Below are positions 33,498-43,856 of a stretch of DNA of 64,000 nucleotides, piece by piece; positions within the stretch are counted from its first letter, which is position 1, and every line of letters starts with the position of its first letter. A model generated the notes under the pieces. That model was not told the origin of the DNA and did not search any database. It saw nothing but the letters and a program-made list of their open reading frames with translations. Source of the DNA: Polynucleobacter sp. UB-Tiil-W10. GTDB lineage: Bacteria; Pseudomonadota; Gammaproteobacteria; Burkholderiales; Burkholderiaceae. The DNA lies in assembly GCF_018881605.1 (NCBI RefSeq), contig NZ_JACVPZ010000001.1:62001-126000 (forward strand), given 5' to 3'. Position numbers and translations under genes: made by a program.

Positions 33498-36110
33498 GTG
33501 GACAACTCGCAGACCCATTCTTTGAAAGCTACCAGCAACCCCTCTCTGGTGGACGATATCAACCGTCTGTCCCCCAAGGCCAAAGAGGGTCATTTTGATG
33601 AGTTGCGAGGCAAGTCAGAGTCCCTGCTACCCCAATGGCAAACTTTTTTTGAATCCCTAGGCCCTTCTGGTTTAAGCGATCTAGATCAACGTACCCAAGA
33701 ACTCAATCGACAGATTCGGGATAACGGTATTACGTATAACGTCTATGCCGACGAGTTTGGTCCTCAGCGCCCTTGGTCCGTAGATTTATTTCCACTCATC
33801 ATTAGCCCTGATTCTTGGCAAGAAATTCAGTCTGGAATTTTTCAGCGCGCACGCTTGCTCGAAGCCATCATGGCGGATATCTATGGACCTCAGCATTTAT
33901 TAAAAGAGGGTCTGATTCCTCCAGCCTTAATCCATGGACACCCTGGATATTTGCGCTCGATGCATGGCGTCACGCTCAGCAGCAGCAAATATCTGCACAT
34001 CATGGCCTTTGATTTGGCCAGAGCGCCAGATGGTTCATGGTCTGTTCTCTCTCAGCGTACTCAAGCACCCTCTGGCTTGGGCTATTTATTAGAAAATCGC
34101 AACCTGATTGCAAGGCAATTTCCCAAAGCATATGAGCTCATGCAAATTGCCCCACTAGCAAATGCCTACAGAGACCTGATCGATTCACTAAAGCTGGAAA
34201 GTCCAGCTGGTGCAAATGCCCATATCGCCCTACTTACCCCCGGACCTTATAACGAAACTTATTTTGAGCATGCCTACCTCGCTCGTTATCTTGGTTTGAC
34301 CTTGGTTGAGGGTGGTGACTTAACAGTACGTGACCAACGTTTGTTTCTGAAAACCGTACGCGGTTTAGAGCCTGTAGACATTTTGCTCAAGCGCTTAGAT
34401 GATGAGTTTTTAGATCCACTAGAACTGCGCTCCGACTCTACTCTCGGTATTCCGGGTCTATTGCAAGCGATACGCGCTGGTAATGTTGTATTAGCTAATG
34501 CTCCTGGCTCAGCTTTCTTAGAGTCGCCTGCGCTCTTAGGTTTCTTACCTGCGATTAGCGAGAGACTTCTGAATGAGAAGGTTCAACTTCCCGCTATGGA
34601 TACTTGGTGGTGCGGTGAACGGGCTGCATTGGAGGCCGCCATTCCAAATCTAGGGCATAGCGCTATTAAGCCTACCTTCCCAAATGGTACAGGTCACCAG
34701 AATTATGAATCCGCCTTAGGTTGCGACTTAAATCAAGCCCAACTTGATGAGTGGGTTGGGCGCATTACTCGCCAACCAGATGAACATACGGTGCAAACCT
34801 ATATTCCATTGGCACAAATGCCTACTTGGCTAAATGCATTTAATCTCAATGATGCATCTTTGATTGAAAAACACTCGTATATGTTACGAGTATTCGCCTT
34901 AAGCGATGGTCCCAATAGCTGGCAAGTATTACCGGGCGGACTTGCTCGCATCGCCGGAACAGATTCTGGGATTGCCTCGATGCAACGTGGCGGAAGTAGC
35001 GCGGATGTATGGGTACAAAGTCCGCAGCACTCGCAAGATCAGGGGCAACAACTCCATCAACCAATTCATCACGCTGAAAAAGTGATGCGCAAGCGCTTGG
35101 TCACTAGCCGCGCAGCGGAGAATCTCTATTGGTTTGGGCGCTATACCGAACGCAGTGAAAACATTCTGCGCTTGGCCAAGCTTTATCTTGAAAATATTAA
35201 TAGCGAATACACTCCTTCGCGCTCATTATGGTCTTGGCTAGAAGGCTTATGTCACCATTACGGGCTCGTACCGGAAGGCGTTCCTAGTAATTTTGATCAA
35301 AGTGATATTCGTCACCGTATTTTTGAGCGCACTTTAATTAATTCTCTCAACGACAGCGAGAACGTTACTAGCGTAGGCTTTAATCTCAATGCCATGAAGA
35401 GAACTGCCTCTAATGTAAGAGAGCGACTTTCGCCAGAGCAATGGAGCACTATCAATCATTGCATTGAGCAATTTCAAGCTGATTGTCATAAAGCAAGTAC
35501 CTATCATGACTTTTCTTCCTCGCTTGCTATCGATGCCTTAAATGGTGCCAATAGCTGCTTAGCGGCAATTACCGGCGCTCAAACTGACCGCATGACGCGT
35601 GATGATGGTTGGCAACTTCTTTCGATTGGCAGGCATATCGAGCGACTGGCCTTTTTAACCAATGCTTTAGATTCAGCTATTACTTCAGGCTTACTCAGCA
35701 ACCCGAACTTAGATGGCTCAGGCTATACCGCCCTTCTGAATTTATTTGATAGCACCATCACATTCCACGCACAACATCAACAGAGTCGCGAGATAGCGCC
35801 TTTAATTAGCTTGCTGGTCATGGATGATGAAAATCCTCGTTCATTAGCTTGGGTTAGTAAAGCACTTCGCGCTCGTCTTTCTAAGCTTGCGGGCACTGAG
35901 CGCAATAGCCCGGATGAACTCACCCGTAGCGTCATCAATCTTTTGGATTATGATTTATACGCTCTATCTACAGCGGATGGGCTTGGGAATTTCTCAGACT
36001 TAAGAAATTGCCTAAGCAACTGCTCACAGTCTGCTTGGAATGTTTCTGATGAAATTAGCGCGCGCTACTTCAATCTGATTCACTCCAATGAATACAGCAT
36101 TCAGATGTAG
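33498..36110 (+). CDS. Circularly permuted ATP-grasp plus alpha-E domain fusion protein
   Basis: 870 residues from a GTG at 33498. After a roughly 90-residue lead, the circularly permuted type 2 ATP-grasp region (Pfam DUF404/DUF407) runs to about residue 490, with G-D-L-T-V-R-D, L-K-R-L-D-D-E-F-L-D and V-Q-T-Y-I-P-L-A. From about 530 an alpha-E (DUF403) domain starts at S-R-A-A-E-N-L-Y-W-F-G-R-Y and runs to the C-terminus. The ATP-grasp part is predicted to form an amide or peptide bond; the alpha-E helices are a partner module. In many genomes these two are separate genes. It is coupled to the other two operon genes. Confidence 0.9.
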   Translation: MDNSQTHSLKATSNPSLVDDINRLSPKAKEGHFDELRGKSESLLPQWQTFFESLGPSGLSDLDQRTQELNRQIRDNGITYNVYADEFGPQRPWSVDLFPLIISPDSWQEIQSGIFQRARLLEAIMADIYGPQHLLKEGLIPPALIHGHPGYLRSMHGVTLSSSKYLHIMAFDLARAPDGSWSVLSQRTQAPSGLGYLLENRNLIARQFPKAYELMQIAPLANAYRDLIDSLKLESPAGANAHIALLTPGPYNETYFEHAYLARYLGLTLVEGGDLTVRDQRLFLKTVRGLEPVDILLKRLDDEFLDPLELRSDSTLGIPGLLQAIRAGNVVLANAPGSAFLESPALLGFLPAISERLLNEKVQLPAMDTWWCGERAALEAAIPNLGHSAIKPTFPNGTGHQNYESALGCDLNQAQLDEWVGRITRQPDEHTVQTYIPLAQMPTWLNAFNLNDASLIEKHSYMLRVFALSDGPNSWQVLPGGLARIAGTDSGIASMQRGGSSADVWVQSPQHSQDQGQQLHQPIHHAEKVMRKRLVTSRAAENLYWFGRYTERSENILRLAKLYLENINSEYTPSRSLWSWLEGLCHHYGLVPEGVPSNFDQSDIRHRIFERTLINSLNDSENVTSVGFNLNAMKRTASNVRERLSPEQWSTINHCIEQFQADCHKASTYHDFSSSLAIDALNGANSCLAAITGAQTDRMTRDDGWQLLSIGRHIERLAFLTNALDSAITSGLLSNPNLDGSGYTALLNLFDSTITFHAQHQQSREIAPLISLLVMDDENPRSLAWVSKALRARLSKLAGTERNSPDELTRSVINLLDYDLYALSTADGLGNFSDLRNCLSNCSQSAWNVSDEISARYFNLIHSNEYSIQM

Positions 36111-36123
36111 TTGGTCAAAAATT

Positions 36124-37044
36124 ATGCTGCTAGAAATCACCCACGATACCCGTTACTCATACGACCCTGATGTCGAAATTGCACAGCATTTTGCACATCT
36201 CAAACCAGCAGACTTAGAGACACAGCGAGTAATTAAAACTGAAATTCATGTAGACCCCAGACCATCTTGGAGCGAAGAAAACCAAGATAGCTATGGCAAT
36301 GTTTGCACCTTCTTTTCACTGCAAAACAGACATAGTGAATTGCTCATAACAGCGAAGTCACTAATAGAAACTTCAAGCACAGAATATGGTCCAAAACCCC
36401 AGGAAACCGCCGCCTGGGAATTGGTACGGGAATACTTTCGCTATCACTCCAATACTCAATGGGATCCGGCCTCAGAATTTCTCTTCACCTCCCCGTTTAT
36501 TACCTTACGGCCAGAGTTTGCTGAATTTGCACGAGCAAATTTCACAGCCGGTAGGCCCATATTAGATGCTGCAATTGATTTAATGAAACGCATCTATAGT
36601 GAATTTCACTATGTCAGCGAAAGCACTGACATTAATACTCCGGCGCTCGAAGCATTACATAAGCGCGAAGGTGTATGCCAGGATTTTGCTCATATTCTGA
36701 TCGCGTCATTGCGAAGCATTGGCATCCCAGCAAAATATATGAGTGGCTACATCCTGACAAATCCACCTCCTGGACAAGCAAGACTCATCGGCGGAGATGC
36801 CTCGCATGCTTGGGCATCGGTTTATGTGCCGAGCATTGACGAAAATGGCGTGCTTGGTCAGGGAATTTGGTGTGATCTAGATCCAACCAATAATCGCTGG
36901 GGCTATGGCACCCCAGGTGAAGATTATGTTCATCTTGCTCAGGGAAGAGATTACTCTGATGTATCTCCTATTCGTGGAGTCATCCATGGCGGCGCTGATC
37001 ATACACTAGATGTAGCGGTGACAGTAATGCCTATTGACTCTTAA
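36124..37044 (+). CDS. Transglutaminase-like cysteine peptidase/ligase, second copy
   Basis: 306 residues from the ATG at 36124; the upstream extension from 36088 overlaps the preceding gene and has no matching family sequence. A Bact_transglu_N domain (about 1-80) is followed by the core with Cys185 (R-E-G-V-C185-Q-D-F-A-H), His228 (A-S-H228-A-W) and Asp253 (D-L-D253-P-T-N). The complete triad suggests an active enzyme. It follows the ATP-grasp gene by 13 bp and is followed by a strong terminator, so it closes the operon. Confidence 0.92.
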   Translation: MLLEITHDTRYSYDPDVEIAQHFAHLKPADLETQRVIKTEIHVDPRPSWSEENQDSYGNVCTFFSLQNRHSELLITAKSLIETSSTEYGPKPQETAAWELVREYFRYHSNTQWDPASEFLFTSPFITLRPEFAEFARANFTAGRPILDAAIDLMKRIYSEFHYVSESTDINTPALEALHKREGVCQDFAHILIASLRSIGIPAKYMSGYILTNPPPGQARLIGGDASHAWASVYVPSIDENGVLGQGIWCDLDPTNNRWGYGTPGEDYVHLAQGRDYSDVSPIRGVIHGGADHTLDVAVTVMPIDS

Positions 37045-37092
37045 AGTTTTTAACTCTTTCTTCCCTTAGTTTTTGCATTCTTTGATCATTAA

Positions 37093-37114
37093 AAAACCGC
37101 CCGAAGGCGGTTTT
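37093..37114. terminator. Bidirectional intrinsic terminator
   Basis: AAAACCGCC CGAA GGCGGTTTT: nine-base perfect arms, a CGAA tetraloop, A run before and T run after. It lies between the converging transglutaminase and Bug protein genes and can serve both. Confidence 0.9.
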
Positions 37115-37142
37115 ATTATTTGCATAACTTACTGCTTGCAAT

Positions 37143-38135
37143 TTAGTCTGCGTAAATACCTGCAGCTTTAATAATTGGTGTCCACAAATCAATCTGCGCC
37201 TTCAGATGTTTCTTCAAGCCCTCTGGAGTAGCGTTTGCTTGTGACGGAATCTCAACACCCAACTCTGCCATATGTTGCTTATAGAGCGGATCCTGGATAG
37301 CGCCTTGTAAAGCCTTAGCTAACTTGTCCATCTCTGGTTTCGGAGTGCCTTTTGGCGCATAAACTCCATGCCAAACCTTCACTTCAAAGTTCTTTAAGCC
37401 TTGCTCATTGAGAGTCGGAATCTTGTCGAATGCTTTGATACGCTGCATTGTGGTTGTGCCGTATGGCTTCACTGCATTGGTTGATAACTGACCTGAAAGA
37501 TTAGTTGTCTGATCACACATCAATTGCACTTGGCCGCCGATCAAGTCGGTTAATGCCGGAGCAGTACCTTTGTATGGCACGGTTGTTAAATCTAGCTGAA
37601 TACGGCTCATAAAGAGCAAGCCGCATAAGTGGCTAGCAGAGCCTACACCAGCATTGGCATAAGCGATCTTACCCACATTGGCTTTCATATACGGGAGGAG
37701 TTCTTGATAATTCTTAGGAGGTAAATCTTTATTGCCAACCAGAATCATTGGTACGTCAGCAACTTGGCCAACATACTCATAATCATTCATTGGATCAAAG
37801 CCCAGGTTCTTATACAACGCTGGGGCAGTAGACATGCCGATATGGTGAATCAATAATGTGTAACCATCGTTCTTAGAATTGATTACACGCTTTGCTGCAA
37901 TCGTACCGCCTGCACCAGGACTGTTATCTACAATCACCTGACCTTTTAGCTGCTTACCCATTGCCAAAGCAAGTTCACGAGCTACTTTATCAGTCGGACC
38001 ACCAGCTGAGAATGGCACCACTAGAGTAATTGGGCGATCACCAGGGAAATCAGCCGCCTTGGCAGCAGAAATGCTAACGCCTAATGCACACAGCGAAATT
38101 GCTGCAATGCGGAAAATAGAGTGGGACATTTTCAC
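37143..38135 (-). CDS. Bug-family (TctC-like) periplasmic solute-binding protein
   Basis: 330 residues. Sec signal to about residue 27 (A-A-K-A), then F-P-G-D-R-P-I-T-L-V-V-P-F-S-A-G-G-P-T-D and N-S-P-G-A-G-G-T, the Bug fingerprints. The GTG at 38135, 5 nt after AAGGA, is preferred over an ATG at 38129. Orphan receptor: no permease genes nearby. It is a single-gene unit sharing the terminator at 37093. Ligand unknown; Bug proteins bind carboxylates and amino-acid-like ligands. Confidence 0.9.
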   Translation of the reverse strand: MKMSHSIFRIAAISLCALGVSISAAKAADFPGDRPITLVVPFSAGGPTDKVARELALAMGKQLKGQVIVDNSPGAGGTIAAKRVINSKNDGYTLLIHHIGMSTAPALYKNLGFDPMNDYEYVGQVADVPMILVGNKDLPPKNYQELLPYMKANVGKIAYANAGVGSASHLCGLLFMSRIQLDLTTVPYKGTAPALTDLIGGQVQLMCDQTTNLSGQLSTNAVKPYGTTTMQRIKAFDKIPTLNEQGLKNFEVKVWHGVYAPKGTPKPEMDKLAKALQGAIQDPLYKQHMAELGVEIPSQANATPEGLKKHLKAQIDLWTPIIKAAGIYAD

Positions 38136-38222
38136 AGTAATCCTTGTCTTTCGTTGTTAAACATACAAAGCATTAGTTTAGAGAATTTGCCACTTAATTA
38201 GTGAGAAATTCTCTAAAAATTA

Positions 38223-40586
38223 CTATTTCTTAAGCTTGCCGAAGGCGGCCGCCATTGCATTATTCATTGGGGGTGCTGAGCGCCTATCTTCTTGAGGTCT
38301 TCTGAGTTCCGGCGTTTTAGGTCGATTTGGGGTTCTTTGCTCAGACCTAGCGCCGACCTTGGCATCTGCTTTTGGCGCTTCATCCGTTAAACGCATCGTT
38401 AACGCAATGCGCTTGCGCTTTTCATCCACCTCGAGCACCTTCACCTTAACCACCTGCCCCGCTTTCACTACGCTATGAGGATCTTTCACGAAGGTATTGG
38501 AAAGCGCAGAAATGTGGACTAAACCATCCTGATGCACGCCAATATCAACGAAAGCGCCGAAAGCAGCAACGTTCGTCACTACACCTTCAAGAATCATCTC
38601 CGCTTTAAGGTCGCTCATTTTTTCTACGCCATCTTTAAAAGTCGCAGTAGTAAATTCTGGGCGTGGATCACGACCTGGCTTTTCTAATTCCTTAAGGATG
38701 TCGGTAACAGTTGGCAAACCAAACTGACCGTCAGCATATTTTTCTGGCGAGAGTGATTTCAGCAAGTTAGCATCGCCAATGACTTCTTTCACCCCTTTCT
38801 TGATGTCCTTCAAAATCTTTTCCACTAAAGGATAAGATTCTGGGTGTACCGCAGAGGCGTCCAATGGATCAGTACCATCCATAATTCTTAAGAAGCCAGC
38901 AGCCTGCTCGTAAGTTTTCTCGCCGAGGCGCGGAACACTCTTGAGATCAGCTCTCGATTTAAATGCACCTTTACTATCGCGATAGGCTACGATTCCTTCT
39001 GCCACAGTAGAGCTCAACCCTGAAACCCTGGCCAACAAAGGTGCTGAGGCAGTATTTACATCCACACCTACAGCGTTCACGCAATCCTCTACCACCGCCA
39101 CCAATGATTTAGCTAACTGAGTTTGCATCACATCATGCTGGTACTGACCTACGCCAATTGATTTAGGGTCGATCTTGACAAGCTCGGCTAATGGATCTTG
39201 CAAACGACGTGCGATCGATACTGCACCACGCAATGAAACGTCCATGCCTGGCAACTCTTTTGAGGCATATTCCGAGGCAGAGTAAACCGATGCACCCGCT
39301 TCAGAGACAACAATTTTAGTGAGCTTCAGTTCCGGTTTGGCTTTAATCAGTTCTTGAGCCAATTTATCGGTCTCGCGAGAAGCGGTACCATTACCAATGG
39401 AGATTAAGGTGGCCTTATGTTTCTCAGCCAACTTAGCTAAGGCATGTAATGATCCCGCCCAATCATTCTTGGGCTGGTGGGGGTATATGACATCGGTATC
39501 TACTACTTTTCCGGTCGCATCCACCACCGCTACCTTGACGCCTGTGCGCATTCCAGGATCTAGGCCAATAGTGACTCTGGGACCAGCAGGAGCGGCTAAT
39601 AGCAAGTCTTTGAGGTTGCGTGCAAATACATTAATCGCTTCGGTTTCTGAGCGTTCACGCAGCGCCGTCATGAGCTCTGACTCTAAATGCAGTGAACACT
39701 TAATGCGCCAAGTCCAGCGCACCGTGTCAGCCAACCATGCATCGGCAGGACGGCTTTCGTTTTTTATCTTGAAATGATTGGCTATGCGGTTTTCACAAGG
39801 GTTGTGCGGTGAATCCCATTTGGGCTTTTCTTCTTCGGTATCCAAACGCAGATTGACCATCAACATCTGTTCGCGACGACCTCTAAATAATGCTAGAGCG
39901 CGGTGAGATGGAATGGCTTTAATTGGCTCGGAGTAATCAAAGTAATCGGCAAACTTCTCACCCTCTTGCTCTTTCCCGGCAATCACTTTGGACTCTACAA
40001 CACCATGATCTTGTAAGTACTCTCTAAGAGATTGCACCAATGCCGCATCTTCTGCAAAACGCTCCATCAGAATTTGACGGGCACCTTCAAGAGCGGCCTT
40101 GGTATCTACTACACCAGGATTATCAGTGCCATCAACCTGAAAAGCCTCCTTAAGATATTTTGCAGCTTCTGTTTCAGGATCTAAATTGGGGTTGGCTAAT
40201 AAGTCATTCGCCAAGGGCTCCAAGCCTGCTTCCAAAGCAATTTGCGCCTTTGTTCTTCTCTTAGGCTTATACGGTAGATAGAGATCTTCTAGGCGCGTCT
40301 TATCTTCTGCCAGCATGATGGCCTTGAGTAATTCTGGCGTCATCTTGCCCTGCTCTTCAATGGAGGCGACAATCGTTTTGCGACGATCCTCTAATTCCCG
40401 GAGGTAGCTCAGTCGCTCTTCCAATAAGCGCAATTGAGTGTCATCTAAACCTCCAGTAGCTTCTTTACGATAACGGGCGATAAAAGGAACGGTAGCACCC
40501 TCATCCATGAGAGCTATTGCTGCAGCTACTTGAGCAGGTTTGGCGGAAAGCTCTTGGGCAAGACGTTGTTCAATCGATGGCAGCAT
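38223..40586 (-). CDS. tex: Tex family RNA-binding transcriptional accessory protein
   Basis: 787 residues with the full Tex layout: N-terminal helical region with [11 protein letters not shown], the YqgF-like domain with G-L-D-P-G-M-R-T-G, helix-hairpin-helix repeats, and an S1 RNA-binding domain at about 664-733 ([15 protein letters not shown]). The last about 50 residues are a basic, low-complexity tail. Tex binds RNA and affects transcription or RNA handling. Single gene upstream of the typA-nusA block. Confidence 0.95.
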   Translation of the reverse strand: MLPSIEQRLAQELSAKPAQVAAAIALMDEGATVPFIARYRKEATGGLDDTQLRLLEERLSYLRELEDRRKTIVASIEEQGKMTPELLKAIMLAEDKTRLEDLYLPYKPKRRTKAQIALEAGLEPLANDLLANPNLDPETEAAKYLKEAFQVDGTDNPGVVDTKAALEGARQILMERFAEDAALVQSLREYLQDHGVVESKVIAGKEQEGEKFADYFDYSEPIKAIPSHRALALFRGRREQMLMVNLRLDTEEEKPKWDSPHNPCENRIANHFKIKNESRPADAWLADTVRWTWRIKCSLHLESELMTALRERSETEAINVFARNLKDLLLAAPAGPRVTIGLDPGMRTGVKVAVVDATGKVVDTDVIYPHQPKNDWAGSLHALAKLAEKHKATLISIGNGTASRETDKLAQELIKAKPELKLTKIVVSEAGASVYSASEYASKELPGMDVSLRGAVSIARRLQDPLAELVKIDPKSIGVGQYQHDVMQTQLAKSLVAVVEDCVNAVGVDVNTASAPLLARVSGLSSTVAEGIVAYRDSKGAFKSRADLKSVPRLGEKTYEQAAGFLRIMDGTDPLDASAVHPESYPLVEKILKDIKKGVKEVIGDANLLKSLSPEKYADGQFGLPTVTDILKELEKPGRDPRPEFTTATFKDGVEKMSDLKAEMILEGVVTNVAAFGAFVDIGVHQDGLVHISALSNTFVKDPHSVVKAGQVVKVKVLEVDEKRKRIALTMRLTDEAPKADAKVGARSEQRTPNRPKTPELRRPQEDRRSAPPMNNAMAAAFGKLKK

Positions 40587-40644
40587 AGGGATGTATTTTT
40601 ACTTTTTCTGACTGATATTTTGGAGTTTTGATTTCAATGAAGAA

Positions 40645-40670
40645 CAAAAGCCACCCGGAGGTGACTTTTG
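40645..40670 (-). terminator. Intrinsic terminator downstream of typA
   Basis: CAAAAGCCACC CGGA GGTGACTTTTG with one mismatch in an 11-base stem. On the minus strand the stem is followed by a T-rich tail, placing it about 20 bp after the typA stop. Confidence 0.7.
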
Positions 40671-40689
40671 TTGTGTAGCTTAAGGCAGC

Positions 40690-42507
<1,818 letters not shown>

Positions 42508-42558
42508 GTGAAGCTTCTAAAGTTAAAGATAAGTAAAGGGGTTATGGATAATGAATAT

Positions 42559-43470
42559 TCATTGAGCCTGCGAAATTAGGCGCTTAGGATGCAATACACC
42601 AGAGCGCCAATCAGCAGTACCGATAAAGTTATGAGGAGCAGCAGTGGCACGATAGATGCGAACTAATGCTTCAATTGAAGGTAAATTGAGAGGAACACGC
42701 TGCCCCATCTCAAGACGTTTAGCTTGTTGCTCATCCACAGTTAAGTGTGGCAATGTTTGCAATAAAGCATCAACAGGCAATATGTAGTTAGCGCTATTTT
42801 GCAGACCGCTTTGAATGGATTCAATGGTAAAGGACTGCTCAAGATTTAAATGCCCTACTTCAGTACGGCGCAAACCAACTAAATGGGCGCCACAGCCTAA
42901 TGCATTACCAATATCTTCAGCTAAAACGCGGATGTATGTGCCTTTACTGCAGCTAACTTCTAAAGTAGCTTCTGGCCAAGCGATATTCGTCCAGCGAATC
43001 GCGTGAATAGTAATGTTTCGAGCAGCGCGCTCTAACTCAACACCAGCACGAGCATATTCATACAATGGTTTACCGTCACGCTTCAGCGCAGAGTACATTG
43101 GCGGCACTTGAGAAATCGGCCCAGTAAATTTTGGGAGCAAAGCCTCTAATGCGGATTTGATTTCTGCTTCACTGGCAAAGACAGGCAAAGTCAATTCTTC
43201 AATGATTTGACCTTCGGCATCACCGGTATCAGTACGCGAACCAAACTTCACTCTAGCGATATAGGTCTTGTCCGCTTCAAGCAAGTCTTGTGAATACTTT
43301 GTAGCCTCACCCAAGCAAATAGGGAGTAAGCCAGTTGCCATCGGATCTAAAGTTCCAGTATGACCAGCCTTGTCAGCATTAAAAGCGCGCTTTACAGCGG
43401 TAACTGCACCCTGTGAACTCATTCCAGCAGGTTTATCTAGCAGCACTACGCCGTCGATCCGAATAGACAT
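42559..43470 (-). CDS. truB: tRNA pseudouridine(55) synthase TruB
   Basis: 303 residues. Catalytic Asp42 in G-H-T-G-T-L-D42-P-M-A-T-G, then K-Y-x-x-x-L and the R-V-H-x-G-S/T-R-T-D-T-G-D segment. The C-terminus is PUA-like and short. It makes pseudouridine 55 in the tRNA T-loop. The stop of rbfA lies 3 bp upstream. A 14-base AATGAATATTCATT palindrome spans its last codons and the gap to typA. Confidence 0.96.
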   Translation of the reverse strand: MSIRIDGVVLLDKPAGMSSQGAVTAVKRAFNADKAGHTGTLDPMATGLLPICLGEATKYSQDLLEADKTYIARVKFGSRTDTGDAEGQIIEELTLPVFASEAEIKSALEALLPKFTGPISQVPPMYSALKRDGKPLYEYARAGVELERAARNITIHAIRWTNIAWPEATLEVSCSKGTYIRVLAEDIGNALGCGAHLVGLRRTEVGHLNLEQSFTIESIQSGLQNSANYILPVDALLQTLPHLTVDEQQAKRLEMGQRVPLNLPSIEALVRIYRATAAPHNFIGTADWRSGVLHPKRLISQAQ

Positions 43471-43473
43471 GAA

Positions 43474-43851
43474 TTACTGAGTCTCGTCTTTATGATCGCC
43501 GCGGTCACTATCCACTGCTTGATCGATCAACCGAGACATTTCTATGCCATGCTCAACTGAGCTGTCATAGTGAAAATGCAATGTAGGAACAGTGTGAATA
43601 TGCAAACGCTTAAATAATAGCGAGTGCAAATAACCTGCTTTTTCTTGAAGCGCTTTTAAAGCATGCTCAGGCTCAGCGCCCAACACGGTAAAGAATACCT
43701 TTGCGTGTGCTAGATCTGGTGTGAGCTCGATACTTTGTAAAGTAATTAAACCCAAACTCGGACTGCGCAGTTCACGCGGAATAAGCTCGGCCAGGTCTCG
43801 CTGAATTTGATCGGCGAGACGCTGGTTACGATGTGGACTAGTCTTGTGCAT
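43474..43851 (-). CDS. rbfA: 30S ribosome-binding factor A
   Basis: 125 residues, a KH-like small protein with [13 protein letters not shown] near the start, V-F-F-T-V-L-G, and [11 protein letters not shown] near the end. It helps mature the 16S 5' end. It starts 5 bp after infB and is followed 3 bp later by truB, the standard order. Confidence 0.94.
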   Translation of the reverse strand: MHKTSPHRNQRLADQIQRDLAELIPRELRSPSLGLITLQSIELTPDLAHAKVFFTVLGAEPEHALKALQEKAGYLHSLLFKRLHIHTVPTLHFHYDSSVEHGIEMSRLIDQAVDSDRGDHKDETQ

Positions 43852-43856
43852 AGTGC

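Noticed and set aside
42550..42563. 14-base palindrome AATGAATATTCATT between truB and typA
   Set aside because: AT-rich and short, overlaps the truB stop, no U tract; not enough for a terminator or operator call.
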